From Caldilineales bacterium (GTDB lineage Bacteria; Chloroflexota; Anaerolineae; J102): a stretch of 38,463 nucleotides of DNA. The stretch covers positions 1-38,463 of the forward strand of contig JAGFJG010000077.1 in the NCBI GenBank assembly GCA_024102915.1, read 5' to 3'. Below the pieces are notes generated by a model, which made no database searches, was not told the DNA's origin, and saw only the letters and a program-made list of their open reading frames with translations. Within the stretch, counting starts at the first letter, position 1. Every line of letters starts with the position of its first letter. Made by a program: the position numbers and the translations under genes. This document shows, one piece after another, positions 1 through 8,063 of the stretch.

Positions 1-13
1 TTATTCGTTTTTG

Positions 14-80
14 CCACGAATGGCACGAATTCACACGAATAAAAGACTTCAATTCGTGCCAATTGGTGAAATTTGTGGCT
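14..80. repeat. Imperfect palindrome built from CACGAATT-like words
   Basis: The left arm starts GCCACGAATGGCACGAATTC and the right arm ends GGTGAAATTTGTGGC; the arms are imperfect reverse complements around a short AT-rich centre. The word CACGAAT and its complement ATTCGTG recur several times. This is a non-coding intergenic repeat of the hairpin type. No ORF, promoter or RNA gene is visible in the first 150 bases apart from this element. Confidence 0.6.
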
Positions 81-151
81 GATTTTCTAATCGGAAATAG
101 ATACCAACACTCCAGAGGGAGACTATCGAAATCTACGGTTCAGAGATAAAC

Positions 152-182
152 AAAAAACAGGCGGCCTGTATCAGGTCGCCTG
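152..182 (-). terminator. Rho-independent terminator of the rpsF-ssb-rpsR-PPIase operon
   Basis: On the minus strand the stem CAGGCGACCTG / CAGGCCGCCTG (loop AUA, one A-C mismatch) is followed directly by six Ts. It lies about 30 bases beyond the stop codon of the prolyl isomerase gene, so it ends the ribosomal operon. Confidence 0.85.
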
Positions 183-212
183 CTTTGTTTTGGGCGTTAT
201 CAGAAGTTTGGA

Positions 213-1460
213 TCAGCCCGTTGCGGGGGGCAGGCCGGTGGTCAGGCTATTGACGATATTGGTGATGTCATCCGGCAGAGGCGGCACCATGTCGGGCGAC
301 CAGTTATTGACGATGGCGGCGGCGGCAATCTGCGCCTGCAACCACTCGTCAAAGGCAGTGTTACGCCTGCGCTCGATTTCGGCTTCGTCCAACGGTCGGG
401 CGGGGTCTTTCTCTTGTACGAGAATGATGTGGTAACCGAACTGGCTCTTGACCGGTTCACCGACTACGCCCACCTCTTGCGAAAACGCAGCATCCTCGAA
501 CTCAGCCACCATCCGGCCCCGGCCAAACCAACCCAGGTCGCCGCCCTGTGAGGCGCTGCCCGTATCGTCGGAGTACTCCTCGGCCAGGGTGGCGAAATCC
601 TCACCGGCTGCCAGACGATCCTGCACTTCCTTGACCTTGACCAGGGCCGCCGCATCGGCTTCTTCCGCCGTTTGCGTCGTCGTCACAGGTTCGGTGCTGA
701 TCAGAATGTGGCTGGCATGCACCTGCTCTTCGGTCGTGGCGACTTCCAGCGGGATCGCCGCCTGCAACCGCTCTCGCAGCAGCCGGTCGCTGAAGGTCTC
801 GCGGAATTCCACTTCGTTGAGGCTGCCACGGTCGCGCTGGCCGCTCACCGTCTCGTTGTAAAGCTCCAGAAAGCCTTCCGCCGTCATCGGCGTGGCCGCG
901 GGCACGGTGTTCGTGATCGCCGGGTCTGGCGTGGGCGTCGGTTCGGGATTGCGCTCGTAGCCGAACTGCGATTCGATATCGAGTTGCACGTCATCTTCAC
1001 TGACCGAGATGCCCTGCTCCGCCGCCAACTGGCGCACGAGCAGTTCAGTGGTCATGGTGTCAACCACATCCAACGATTGGCGTTCAGGGGTGAGCAGAAC
1101 GCCTAGCTGTTGCTGGATGATGGATTCGAAGGGATTGTTGCCGTCCGTGCCGAATTGCTGCCCAAACTGAATGTATTGAGCCACTACGTCGAGCAGATTG
1201 TCCTGCTCGAATCGCAATCGGCGCTGGAACTCGGACGTGGAAATCGCCTGGCCGTTGACTTCGGCTACAGGTTGATTCGGTTTCAGGCCGTATTCGTAGA
1301 CGATGCCCGCCAGAAGTAAAACGGCGACCAGACCGAGGGCGATGCCGAGTGCGATCAGGACCCGCCGCTGATTCTGGGCGTCTTGCTGGCGCAGCCGGCG
1401 GTGACGTCTGGGTTCCTCCGGTTTTGCTTCTTCCTGTTGTTTTCGGCTTTGCTTGGACAT
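213..1460 (-). CDS. Membrane-anchored parvulin-type peptidylprolyl isomerase (PrsA/SurA-like)
   Basis: 415 aa. The first ~33 residues are highly charged (Lys/Arg/Glu/Gln), followed by one hydrophobic segment at residues 34-56, so it is probably anchored in the membrane with the bulk outside. A SurA-N/trigger-like region (about 65-230) precedes a PPIC rotamase domain at about 247-348, seen in HASHILIS, the GGDLGWFGRG stretch and FGYHIILV. A low-complexity Pro/Thr linker lies near residues 170-190. Expected role: folding of exported proteins by cis-trans isomerisation of prolyl bonds. It is last in the rpsF operon, 26 bases after rpsR, so it may be made with ribosomal proteins. No strong ribosome binding site is seen before the ATG. 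Family assignment is firm; specific clients are unknown. Confidence 0.9.
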   Translation of the reverse strand: MSKQSRKQQEEAKPEEPRRHRRLRQQDAQNQRRVLIALGIALGLVAVLLLAGIVYEYGLKPNQPVAEVNGQAISTSEFQRRLRFEQDNLLDVVAQYIQFGQQFGTDGNNPFESIIQQQLGVLLTPERQSLDVVDTMTTELLVRQLAAEQGISVSEDDVQLDIESQFGYERNPEPTPTPDPAITNTVPAATPMTAEGFLELYNETVSGQRDRGSLNEVEFRETFSDRLLRERLQAAIPLEVATTEEQVHASHILISTEPVTTTQTAEEADAAALVKVKEVQDRLAAGEDFATLAEEYSDDTGSASQGGDLGWFGRGRMVAEFEDAAFSQEVGVVGEPVKSQFGYHIILVQEKDPARPLDEAEIERRRNTAFDEWLQAQIAAAAIVNNWSPDMVPPLPDDITNIVNSLTTGLPPATG

Positions 1461-1486
1461 AGCTTGGGGTCCCTGCCTGTTGAGGT

Positions 1487-1825
1487 CTAGGAATCAGAAC
1501 CCATGCCGGACTGGCGGATGTGTTCCGAAGTGTGGGGGAGCAAAGCCAGGAAGCGGGCGCGCTTGATGGCCTGAGCCAGGCCGCGCTGATGGCGGGCGCA
1601 AGTTCCTGTGCGCCGGCGGCTGAAGATTTTGCCGCTATTGGTTAAGTAAGGTTGCAAAACGGCGATCTGTTTGTAGTCGATGTCATCGACCTTATCAACG
1701 CAAAAAGAGCAGAAGCGGCGCTGATAGCGTCGTTCGCCGCCACGCTGGCGTCCGCCGGAGCCGCCTCGCCCGCCAGAGCCGCGGGAAGAACGGGAATCGT
1801 CTCGATCATCATCATCGTAAGCCAC
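1487..1825 (-). CDS. rpsR: 30S ribosomal protein S18 (zinc-binding type)
   Basis: 112 aa, longer than the usual 75-90 because of an N-terminal extension of Asp, Ser, Gly and Arg (residues 1-36) that is probably disordered. The S18 core is clear: [18 protein letters not shown], then [11 protein letters not shown] and [28 protein letters not shown]. Cys39, Cys42, Cys76 and His79 are placed as in zinc-ribbon S18 (C+ form). S18 pairs with S6 on the platform of the 30S subunit, which matches rpsF two genes upstream. The start is GTG, chosen because GGAGGT sits 9-10 bases before it and no ATG is available. Third gene of the operon. Confidence 0.95.
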   Translation of the reverse strand: MAYDDDDRDDSRSSRGSGGRGGSGGRQRGGERRYQRRFCSFCVDKVDDIDYKQIAVLQPYLTNSGKIFSRRRTGTCARHQRGLAQAIKRARFLALLPHTSEHIRQSGMGSDS

Positions 1826-1916
1826 GGAAAGTACCTCCGAGTATGGTTAGGGAAAAATGAAGAGGGCTAACTATCGATACACGTTGCCGGAAAAGCTCGG
1901 TCGCGTGCTCTGATAG

Positions 1917-2324
1917 TTAGAAGGGAAGGTCAGGTTCGTCGTCGAGATAGTAATCTCGGTCATCGGTTGACCGGGTGCCGCCACGGTTGTCGCGGGAATC
2001 CAGGATCAGCATCTCGCTGGCGACCAGTTCGGTGCGATAGTGCTTTTCGCCATCGCTATCCTCCCAGGTGCGTGTCTGCAAGTGACCTTCGACATACACG
2101 CGAGAGGCTTTGCGCAAGTATTGGTGGCAGATTTCGGCCAGACTCCCCCAGGTGACGACGCTAAACCATTCGGTCGCTTCGCGCCGTTCACCGTCCGAGG
2201 TCACCCATGTGCGGCTGGTGGCGACGTTGAAAGTCGTCATCGGTTTGCCGCTTGCCATGTAGCGCATTTCCGGGTCCCGGCCAAGGTTGCCGATGACCAT
2301 TACCTTGTTCAATCCTTTAGACAT
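1917..2324 (-). CDS. ssb: Single-stranded DNA-binding protein
   Basis: 135 aa. The OB fold is recognisable from LNKVMVIGNLGRDPEMRY through the WFSVVTWGSLAEICHQYLRKASRVYVEGHLQTR stretch to ELVASEMLILD (residues 5-105). The tail ends in an acidic tip, DDEPDLPF, matching the conserved SSB C-terminal peptide that recruits replication and repair partners. It coats single-stranded DNA during replication, recombination and repair. The linker between OB fold and tip is short (about 20 residues). The start ATG has AAGGAG eight bases upstream. It lies between rpsF and rpsR, the conserved bacterial order. Confidence 0.96.
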   Translation of the reverse strand: MSKGLNKVMVIGNLGRDPEMRYMASGKPMTTFNVATSRTWVTSDGERREATEWFSVVTWGSLAEICHQYLRKASRVYVEGHLQTRTWEDSDGEKHYRTELVASEMLILDSRDNRGGTRSTDDRDYYLDDEPDLPF

Positions 2325-2396
2325 AACTCACTCCTTGACTCATTAACTGCTTGTATGCGCGATTTTGGCGTTGGGGTCTGCTGGTCTTTTCTTTAC

Positions 2397-2678
2397 CTAC
2401 TTGCGAATGGGGAGTTGGCGAATGATATCTTCGTTCAGACGCATGAATCGATTCAGTTCCGTCAGTTGGCGGCCGTCCAGCGTAAAATCGAACTGGACAT
2501 ACGTCGCCTCGTTGAGTTTCTGAATCTGGTAGGCCAACCGGCGCCTGCCCCACGGCTTCACCTCGCTGACTTCACCGCCCAGGTCTTTGATGCGGGTCTG
2601 CACCCACTCGGTCGTTGTCGCTACACCTTCCTCGTCGAGGCGCGGGTGTAGCAAGGTTACCATTTCGTATTCGGACAT
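2397..2678 (-). CDS. rpsF: 30S ribosomal protein S6
   Basis: 93 aa from MSEYEMVTLLHPRLDEEG to the C-terminus. Family landmarks are the N-terminal beta strand YEMVTLLHPRL, the KPWGRRRLAYQIQKLNEATYVQFDF core and the LNEDIIRQLPIRK end. The frame is open 68 codons further upstream, but that extension looks nothing like S6 and covers the predicted promoter and leader. The ATG at 2678 has AAAGGAG upstream and gives the usual S6 length. S6 binds S18 and 16S rRNA on the 30S platform. First gene of the operon rpsF-ssb-rpsR-PPIase; a structured leader precedes it. Confidence 0.95.
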   Translation of the reverse strand: MSEYEMVTLLHPRLDEEGVATTTEWVQTRIKDLGGEVSEVKPWGRRRLAYQIQKLNEATYVQFDFTLDGRQLTELNRFMRLNEDIIRQLPIRK

Positions 2679-2829
2679 GTTTGAGATTAACTCCTTTCTT
2701 TGGGTTTTGTCGCCGCACCCCGTGGCGGTCATCGCCAGCGGAAAGCACGGAGACAGAAAGAAAGAGGGGCGAAAAGGTCGCCCCTCGCAACGAATTAGGA
2801 ATGATACCAAAGGGTGGGGATAGGCGCAA
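2679..2829 (-). promoter_or_regulatory. rpsF operon promoter and structured leader
   Basis: On the minus strand a -35 TTGCGC (2824-2829) and a -10 TATCAT (2801-2806) are 17 bases apart, putting the transcript start near 2794. The leader begins with a strong hairpin, GAGGGGCGA / TCGCCCCTC (2764-2787), followed by a pyrimidine-rich stretch. A second hairpin follows, UGGCG-AUGAC-CGCCA (about 2723-2737), flanked by CCGC and CGGGG. rpsF leaders in many bacteria carry a CCG-containing motif bound by the S6:S18 pair; the second hairpin is a candidate for it, but I cannot confirm the consensus by eye. Confidence 0.5.
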
Positions 2830-2876
2830 AAATCAGGGTGTGTTTGAGGGTTGGTCAACAAAACGCCGTTGTTGTT

Positions 2877-2905
2877 TTGCATGCCAGCCCCGGCTCAAGT
2901 ATAAT
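2877..2905 (+). promoter_or_regulatory. Promoter of tRNA-Pro
   Basis: TTGCAT at 2877-2882 and a perfect TATAAT at 2900-2905 are separated by 17 bases. The predicted start near 2912 is six bases before the tRNA 5' end at 2918, as expected for a stable RNA gene. Confidence 0.7.
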
Positions 2906-2917
2906 CCCTGCCAACGT

Positions 2918-2994
<77 letters not shown>

Positions 2995-3050
2995 ATTCGG
3001 TAGAGCGGCGGCTGGTTTGGGGAATGCCGTCGCTTCGGGCTCTAATTTGA

Positions 3051-4118
3051 TTATCCCAGGCGGCGAAACCGCTCGACCACTTCGTACATGGCGAACAGGT
3101 TTTCGTCGGGCGTGCCGTAATCCATATTGATGCAACACACGCCCACTTTGTCCAGGGGACCGGCGGCGGAAAGCAGCATTTCGGTATCCTGAGCGATATC
3201 GTCGGGGCCTTTTTGCAGCATGCGGATGGGGCTGAGCCGCAGGTTGAGGAAAGCGTCGGGCAGGGCCTCCCGCACTTTGACGACATCCGATTCCCAGCCC
3301 ACATCGACCATCGCCAAAGGCAGTTCGGCGTAGACCGGGGCGATTTTGTGCAGGTTGTTGCCGCAATGATGCACGCCATAGGGCTGGATGCGCGCTGCCA
3401 TTTCCTTTTCCACGGCCAGGTGCATCGAGCGATAACTCTGCGGCGAGATCATCTGCACGGAGCAGTTGGCGTGAAAAAACATGGCCGGATCCACACGCTC
3501 GACCATGCGATTGACCGAAATCGAGCAACTGCCGGTGCGCTGCCGCAAATACAGCGCCACATCGACGATCAATTCGCCGAGCATGTCGAGTAATCGCTTC
3601 ATTCGTTCCGGCGCACGATAGAAGTCGATATATAGTTGCTGGCCGTAGAGATGATAGGCGGCATTCAGCAGCCCGTCCGTATTCATGTCCCCGACCACGT
3701 ATCCCCACTCGGCCTCCAGCGCATCCATTTGGGCGATGAGCTCATTCATGGGCCAGGTGGTGTGGAAATCCGGTTTTGCCAGCGCTTCGATCTGGGCGGC
3801 GGTCATCTCGCGCGGCATGGGCTGCGGGGCGGCGTCCTTCTCGAACCAGATGTCGCAGCCGAGCAGGGCGGGAATGATGAAGCCGCCGGCGACATGCACA
3901 GAGCCGATGATGGGGCGAGGTTGCGGGTCGGGTTCACCCAGGCCCATCTCGCCGAAGCGTTCAAAGAGAACCCGTCGCATGACCACGTCGTTGTCGATGC
4001 GCGCCTGCGGATCGAAATAGAATGACCTGTCGAATGAAATCCCCGCCGTCTGATGCCACCAGTTGGGGTTGAAGACGAGTTCGATGGGGATAGGTTTTTC
4101 AGTTGTGATGGGACTCAT
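3051..4118 (-). CDS. Uroporphyrinogen decarboxylase (URO-D) superfamily protein, methyltransferase-like
   Basis: 355 aa with the URO-D/cobalamin methyltransferase (MtaA/MtbA) TIM-barrel pattern. A His-x-Cys pair at 250-252 (HHCGN), Cys219 and Cys328/329 (VCCINMDYGTPDEN) match the zinc site that activates a thiol in methylcobamide:thiol methyltransferases. True HemE proteins lack this and have an N-terminal RPVWFMRQAGR-like motif that is absent here. No corrinoid protein or partner methyltransferase is encoded nearby, so the substrate is unknown. It sits downstream of the VOC gene on the same strand, after a 127-base gap with a palindromic repeat. The start has only a weak AAGG-like site. Superfamily firm, function open. 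Confidence 0.8.
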   Translation of the reverse strand: MSPITTEKPIPIELVFNPNWWHQTAGISFDRSFYFDPQARIDNDVVMRRVLFERFGEMGLGEPDPQPRPIIGSVHVAGGFIIPALLGCDIWFEKDAAPQPMPREMTAAQIEALAKPDFHTTWPMNELIAQMDALEAEWGYVVGDMNTDGLLNAAYHLYGQQLYIDFYRAPERMKRLLDMLGELIVDVALYLRQRTGSCSISVNRMVERVDPAMFFHANCSVQMISPQSYRSMHLAVEKEMAARIQPYGVHHCGNNLHKIAPVYAELPLAMVDVGWESDVVKVREALPDAFLNLRLSPIRMLQKGPDDIAQDTEMLLSAAGPLDKVGVCCINMDYGTPDENLFAMYEVVERFRRLG

Positions 4119-4147
4119 CGACGATATGACCTTGATGCGGAGAAATC

Positions 4148-4218
4148 ATCCACAGATTGCACAGATTGGCGCAGATTCTTCTGGTCTTAAATCTGTGCAA
4201 TCTGCGAAATCTGCGGAT
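4148..4218. repeat. Imperfect palindrome built from CACAGATT words
   Basis: The left arm begins ATCCACAGATTGCACAGATT and the right arm ends AATCTGCGAAATCTGCGGAT. The arms are imperfect reverse complements and each contains several copies of the CAGATT word. It fills the gap between the URO-D and VOC genes, and could form a long imperfect hairpin in RNA. Confidence 0.65.
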
Positions 4219-4245
4219 AAACTTTATGCTTTCGATTTGCCCAGG

Positions 4246-4725
4246 TTACGAACTGGCGAGACGGTGGGCGGGCGGCTGGATGATCTCCAGGGTGATGTCG
4301 TCGGGATCGAGGAAATAGCAGGTATAGCCGCCTTTGTTGATGCCCGCCTCGATAGCGATGGGCGTTTCGCTGCGGAAGCGCACGCCCAGTCCTTTCAGAC
4401 GGGCGAATTCGGCGTGGATGTCGTCCACCTCGAAAGCGAGGTGAGCCGTGCCGGGATTGGGCGTGGCCGTATCCACTTTCACTCCCTTGGGCGCTACATA
4501 TTGCACCAGTTCCAGGATATGGCCGGAGCGGGGCGACTGCTTGGCGGCGATGGCGAATTGCGCCACCTTGAGATGAGCGTCGGGATAGCCGACGAATTTG
4601 CGCGTGTATTCATTCGCCTGTTCCTGTTCGTGCACCAGCCTCATGCCCAGCACATCGCGATAGAAGGCGATGGATTGTTCGATGTCCGAAACGGTGAAGC
4701 TGAAGTGCCAGGTATCGACGAGCAT
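4246..4725 (-). CDS. VOC family (glyoxalase/bleomycin-resistance/dioxygenase) protein
   Basis: 159 aa. Two beta-alpha-beta-beta-beta modules are visible: WHFSFTVSDIEQSIAFYRDVLGM at 6-28 and TAHLAFEVDDIHAEFARLKGLGV at about 93-115. Likely metal ligands are His7, the Glu of HILELVQY, His95 in the AHLAFEV strand and the Glu of DDITLEIIQPP, the usual H/E/H/E set of metal-dependent VOC enzymes. Substrate cannot be told; glyoxalase I, methylmalonyl-CoA epimerase and extradiol dioxygenase share this fold. AAGGAG lies eight bases before the ATG. It follows the ferredoxin oxidoreductase operon but is separated by two repeat elements, so co-transcription is uncertain. Confidence 0.85.
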   Translation of the reverse strand: MLVDTWHFSFTVSDIEQSIAFYRDVLGMRLVHEQEQANEYTRKFVGYPDAHLKVAQFAIAAKQSPRSGHILELVQYVAPKGVKVDTATPNPGTAHLAFEVDDIHAEFARLKGLGVRFRSETPIAIEAGINKGGYTCYFLDPDDITLEIIQPPAHRLASS

Positions 4726-4750
4726 GGTTTTCTCCTTGATGGCAGAAAGA

Positions 4751-4781
4751 GATGACAGTCACTCCGAAAGTGACTGTCACC
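4751..4781. repeat. Dispersed GACAGTCACT palindrome, copy 1
   Basis: GATGACAGTCACT, loop CCGAA, AGTGACTGTCACC: a 13-bp stem with one G-T pair. A second copy of the same design is at 10398-10431. There is no U tract, so this looks like a mobile palindromic repeat rather than a terminator. Confidence 0.7.
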
Positions 4782-4872
4782 TGATATCAAGCTGAATGAT
4801 GGAATGACGCAAGTTTATCATTCTGAGGCTGGAGTTGTCATTTGCCGCGAAAGGGTCGCCCTCATCCCCCGG

Positions 4873-4899
4873 CCCCTTCTCCCGCCCTGGGAGAAGGGG
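4873..4899. repeat. CCCCTTCTCCC hairpin repeat, copy 1
   Basis: CCCCTTCTCCC (4873-4883) and GGGAGAAGGGG (4889-4899) form a perfect 11-bp stem with a five-base loop, preceded by the words GTCGCCCTCATCCCCCGGC. A related copy lies at 34128-34180. It lies just beyond the gamma-subunit gene and might help end that transcript, but no T run follows on either strand. Confidence 0.65.
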
Positions 4900-4949
4900 G
4901 GAAGCAGTTGCCCTCCAAATCCCCCCATTTCGTCGCCCCGTCTGAGTGA

Positions 4950-5516
4950 TCAGGCAGCTATCCTATCTGTCGTTATTTCATTGCGGGCGAACTCGGCCCC
5001 GGTGTGGAGAGCGGCGATATTTGCATCCATCAGATGATGGTGGCGGCGCGGCAGGTGATCGCGCAGGGCGCGCTCGACAACATCCACTTCCAGCCAGCCG
5101 GTCGTCGCCAGCAGCGCCCCCAGCATGACGACGTTGGCCATACGCACGTCCCCCAGCTTTTCCGCCATCGTGTTGGCCGGCAGCAAAATGGCATGAATTT
5201 CCGGCCTTTGGATGGTACGGTGCACCAAAGAACTGTTGGCGATCAAAGTCCCGCCCGATTTCACCAGGGGCTCATATTTATCGGTCGATGGCAGATTCAT
5301 ACTCACGACGGCATCGGGGTTGCGGACGATGGGCGAACCAATCGGGACATCGCCGAGCACGACCGTACAGTGCGCTGTGCCGCCCCGCATCTCCGGGCCG
5401 TAAGAAGGGATCCAGGTCACGTGCAGATTAGCGTCGACGGCGGCATAGGTCAGCAATTGTCCGGCGAATAGCGCTCCCTGGCCGCCGAATCCGGAGAAAA
5501 TGACTGAGTATTCCAT
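4950..5516 (-). CDS. 2-oxoacid:ferredoxin oxidoreductase, gamma subunit
   Basis: 188 aa, the usual length for a separate gamma subunit (KorC/VorC/PorC type). The start [23 protein letters not shown] is the family signature; [20 protein letters not shown] follows at about 38-57. The subunit shapes the coenzyme A-binding side of the enzyme, which oxidises a 2-oxoacid to acyl-CoA and CO2 while reducing ferredoxin, or runs in reverse. It is last of four tightly packed genes (delta, alpha, beta, gamma), 15 bases after beta. A GGAG site precedes the ATG. Substrate is not decided by this subunit; see alpha. Confidence 0.9.
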   Translation of the reverse strand: MEYSVIFSGFGGQGALFAGQLLTYAAVDANLHVTWIPSYGPEMRGGTAHCTVVLGDVPIGSPIVRNPDAVVSMNLPSTDKYEPLVKSGGTLIANSSLVHRTIQRPEIHAILLPANTMAEKLGDVRMANVVMLGALLATTGWLEVDVVERALRDHLPRRHHHLMDANIAALHTGAEFARNEITTDRIAA

Positions 5517-5531
5517 GATTCCGCTCCTTCG

Positions 5532-6365
5532 TTAGTTTGGTGGGGTTGTCAATGCCTCGTGTACCTTAAAATCGCCCAAGGGGTAAACCGGGATCATTTC
5601 ATCCCGGATGAAATTCAGCGCGTTGGTCGGCGTCAGTTTCCAGTTGGTGGGGCAACTGCTGAGCACTTCGACCAGCCCTAATCCCAGCCCTAGCACCTGT
5701 GCTTCGAACGCCAGCCGGATGGCTTTTTTGGTCTTGCGCACTTCAGCAGCAGAATGCACTGAACGGCGGGCGGCGTAAGCCACTCCCGGCAGCATCGCCA
5801 GCATTTCGGTCAGGTGCAATGGCTCGCCCTGCAATTTCACATCCCGACCATAGGGCGACGAAGCGGTGACCATGCCCGCCAATGTGGTTGGGGCCATCTG
5901 GCCGCCGGTCATGCCGTAAATGGCGTTATTGACAAAGATGACCGTGATTTTTTCGCCGCGAGCGCAGGCGTGCAGGATTTCATTGCCGCCGATGGAGGCC
6001 AGGTCGCCATCGCCCTGGTAAGTGAAAACGATGTGGTCGGGCAGAACCCGTTTGAGACCGGTCGCCATGGCCGGCGCTCTGCCATGCGCTGCCTCGCACG
6101 CATCCAGGCGAAAGTAATCGTAGGCGAACACGGCGCAGCCCACGGGCGCTACGCCAATCGTGCGCTCGCGCAGTCCCATCTCGTCCAGGACTTCGGCGAC
6201 GAGACGGTGAACGACGCCATGACCGCAGCCGGGGCAATAGTGTGTAGGCGCGTCGGTCAGGGATTGCGGGCGCTGATACACGATCTCCATCTGGTTAATA
6301 TCCATGCTGAACCGATCGTCCAGACTGAACCGGTCGGTGATGGGGTCGAGTGTTGTAATTGCCAT
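5532..6365 (-). CDS. 2-oxoacid:ferredoxin oxidoreductase, beta (thiamine pyrophosphate) subunit
   Basis: 277 aa from the ATG at 6365, chosen because GGAGG lies nine bases upstream and the homologous region begins soon after. The frame is open 57 codons further up, but that part is unlike the family. CPGCGHG with Cys44 and Cys47, then [14 protein letters not shown] and [17 protein letters not shown] form the pyrophosphate-binding site for TPP and Mg. It carries the TPP cofactor of the 2-oxoacid oxidoreductase together with the alpha subunit. The gene lies 25 bases after alpha and 15 before gamma. The usual [4Fe-4S] cluster of pyruvate oxidoreductase beta subunits is not expected in this short type. 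Confidence 0.92.
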   Translation of the reverse strand: MAITTLDPITDRFSLDDRFSMDINQMEIVYQRPQSLTDAPTHYCPGCGHGVVHRLVAEVLDEMGLRERTIGVAPVGCAVFAYDYFRLDACEAAHGRAPAMATGLKRVLPDHIVFTYQGDGDLASIGGNEILHACARGEKITVIFVNNAIYGMTGGQMAPTTLAGMVTASSPYGRDVKLQGEPLHLTEMLAMLPGVAYAARRSVHSAAEVRKTKKAIRLAFEAQVLGLGLGLVEVLSSCPTNWKLTPTNALNFIRDEMIPVYPLGDFKVHEALTTPPN

Positions 6366-6390
6366 GAGTCGGTCCTCCGGGTTTTTCAAA

Positions 6391-7482
6391 TCAGTTGAGG
6401 ACGGGTTCGGGCCGCTGGTGTGGAATGGACATCGGGTTAGCGGCCAGCTTTCGGATGATAGGCAGAATATCGTCGGGCAAGGGGATGATGCCGCCCGTGC
6501 GCCCGTGGAAGTGGACGGGCACACGGCCTCGCACAACCCGCTGCACGTCTTCCAGCATCTGCCCGGCGTTCATCTCTACGACCAGGATGTGGGAAACCTG
6601 GTCGACCAGCGCGTCCAGTTCCGGCTCTGGGAACGGCCAGAGGCTGATGGGCCGGAATAGCCCCGCCCTGATGCCGGAAGCTCGCGCCTGGCGGATAGCC
6701 GAATGAGCGATCCGCCCCACCGTGCCAAAAGCGACGACGAGAATTTCGGCGTCTTCCGAAAGAACCTGTTCGTGCCGTCTTTCCTGTGCGGCAATTTGGG
6801 CCAGCTTTGATTGCAGCCGCAAATTCAGCGCTTCCAGCTTCTCGGCTCCCAGGTAAAGGGAGGTGATCACGTGGCGTTCGGGTCTGTCGTTGCCAAGCGC
6901 CCAATCTGGACGCCGGTCAGGGTTTTCTTTGAACGGCGGCATCTCGACCGGCTCCATCATCTGGCCCAGGCTGCCGTCGCCCAGGATGGTGACAAGGGTG
7001 CGGTATTTGAAAGCGAGATCGAAGCTGTCGTAGACGAGATCAACCGCTTCCTGCACGGTGGATGGCGCCAGTACGATGGCATGATAATCGCCGTGACCGG
7101 CAGTCTTCACCATCTGGAAATAGTCGCTCTGGCTGGGCTGGATGTTGCCCAGGCCCGGCCCGCCCCGCATGATGTCGACAACCACGGCGGGAACTTCGCT
7201 GGCGGCGATGTAACTCAGGCCTTCCTGCATCAGGCTGATGCCGGGGGATGACGAGGATGTCATGGCGCGAAAGCCAGCGCAGGCGGCACCATAGACCATG
7301 TTTATCGATGCGATCTCGCTTTCCGCCTGCAAGAAAGTGCGCTTCAGTTCGGGCATGCGCCTGGACAGATATTCGAGGAGTTCAGTCTGCGGCGTGATCG
7401 GATACCCGAAGTAAGCCTCCAGCCCGCCCCGCAAAGCGGCCTCGGCCATCGCTTCATTGCCTTTCCACAATTCTTTTTCCAT
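6391..7482 (-). CDS. 2-oxoacid:ferredoxin oxidoreductase, alpha subunit (VorB/KorA type)
   Basis: 363 aa. The N-terminal pyrimidine-binding domain ([29 protein letters not shown], residues 7-35; the [16 protein letters not shown] region near 108-123) is followed by the C-terminal transketolase-like domain with [19 protein letters not shown] and [15 protein letters not shown]. The [10 protein letters not shown] start and overall length resemble 2-oxoisovalerate oxidoreductase VorB more than 2-oxoglutarate KorA, but the families are close and I cannot separate them by eye. GGGAGG precedes the ATG; the gene starts 12 bases after the ferredoxin subunit. If 2-oxoisovalerate is the substrate, the operon would connect with the valine/leucine cluster at 14-30 kb. 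Confidence 0.92.
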   Translation of the reverse strand: MEKELWKGNEAMAEAALRGGLEAYFGYPITPQTELLEYLSRRMPELKRTFLQAESEIASINMVYGAACAGFRAMTSSSSPGISLMQEGLSYIAASEVPAVVVDIMRGGPGLGNIQPSQSDYFQMVKTAGHGDYHAIVLAPSTVQEAVDLVYDSFDLAFKYRTLVTILGDGSLGQMMEPVEMPPFKENPDRRPDWALGNDRPERHVITSLYLGAEKLEALNLRLQSKLAQIAAQERRHEQVLSEDAEILVVAFGTVGRIAHSAIRQARASGIRAGLFRPISLWPFPEPELDALVDQVSHILVVEMNAGQMLEDVQRVVRGRVPVHFHGRTGGIIPLPDDILPIIRKLAANPMSIPHQRPEPVLN

Positions 7483-7494
7483 GATCCCTCCCGG

Positions 7495-7758
7495 TCAGAC
7501 CGTACTTTGCGTTTCCACGCTGCGCACGCGCACGGATTTGGGCAGGCGATAGACGGTAAAAACTACGTCGGGACAAACCAGCGCGCAGACTGCGCATCCG
7601 GTGCAGCGCTTTCCATTTTCATAGAGCGTCACGGGTCTGTAGCCGTGCGTGTTGTACTTTTCTTCCAGGTGTAACACCTGTTGCGGGCAGGCGACAATGC
7701 AGAGTTCGCAGCCCTTGCAACGCTCCCGGTCTATGACAACTGTGCCAGTAGCTGACAT
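7495..7758 (-). CDS. 2-oxoacid:ferredoxin oxidoreductase, delta subunit (2x[4Fe-4S] ferredoxin)
   Basis: 87 aa with two clusters' worth of cysteines: CKGCELCIVACP (residues 14-25) and CTGCAVCALVCP (about 52-63), each CxxCxxCxxxCP. Such a subunit carries electrons from the TPP site to external ferredoxin. It is the first gene of the delta-alpha-beta-gamma operon. A strong AAGGAGG lies seven bases before the ATG. The insertion between the clusters (about 26 residues) is typical of Kor/Vor delta subunits and not of free clostridial ferredoxins. Confidence 0.93.
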   Translation of the reverse strand: MSATGTVVIDRERCKGCELCIVACPQQVLHLEEKYNTHGYRPVTLYENGKRCTGCAVCALVCPDVVFTVYRLPKSVRVRSVETQSTV

Positions 7759-7865
7759 CGATTAGCCTCCTTACAATGCGTCCATTTATCCAACCCAGGC
7801 CGTACCAACTCGCCCCACCATCTGGCAGGAGGGTTCACAACAATCAATTTGGACGGGAACAACGA

Positions 7866-7885
7866 TTGCATCGACGTTGATGCAA
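7866..7885. promoter_or_regulatory. 20-bp palindrome, LacI-type operator candidate
   Basis: TTGCATCGACGTTGATGCAA is symmetric about a central CG, with a single mismatched position. A CG centre and this half-site length are usual for LacI/GalR-family operators. It sits ~110 bases upstream of the delta subunit ATG. No LacI-type regulator is encoded in the window. Confidence 0.45.
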
Positions 7886-7936
7886 GTCTATTCATAGCCC
7901 TATTATTGCACAGCTTTCTTCTGGGGTGTATGATCT

Positions 7937-7952
7937 AGAACATATTTGTTCT
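7937..7952. promoter_or_regulatory. AGAACA-N4-TGTTCT palindrome
   Basis: AGAACA TATT TGTTCT is a perfect 6-bp inverted repeat. A further AGAACA half site follows as AAGAACAAAACAT near 7963-7975. The spacing does not fit the LexA box GAAC-N4-GTTC. A dimeric regulator site is plausible but unproven. Confidence 0.35.
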
Positions 7953-8063
7953 CGGTTACAGCAAGAACAAAACATATGAAGGCGGAAACAATCCGTTTTG
8001 ATTTGTCGTTAGTTCGATCCATGCTTGTCCGGCACTCAAACGAATGGGTAAAAGGAGGCTCCG

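Larger units (their letters stand above)
7759..8063. other. Divergent intergenic region between the oxidoreductase operon and the phosphoesterase gene
   Basis: About 305 bases without a supportable ORF. It holds two palindromes, listed separately (7866-7885 and 7937-7952). I see no consensus promoter on either strand, although AT-rich -10-like sequences occur around 7895-7910 on the minus strand. Confidence 0.5.

Noticed and set aside
2679..2882. N-terminal extension of S6 by 68 residues
   Set aside because: The extension covers the promoter and leader and has no S6 similarity; the ATG at 2678 has a good ribosome site.
7937..7952. LexA (SOS) box
   Set aside because: The GAAC and GTTC halves are six bases apart, not four, and the neighbouring genes are not repair genes.
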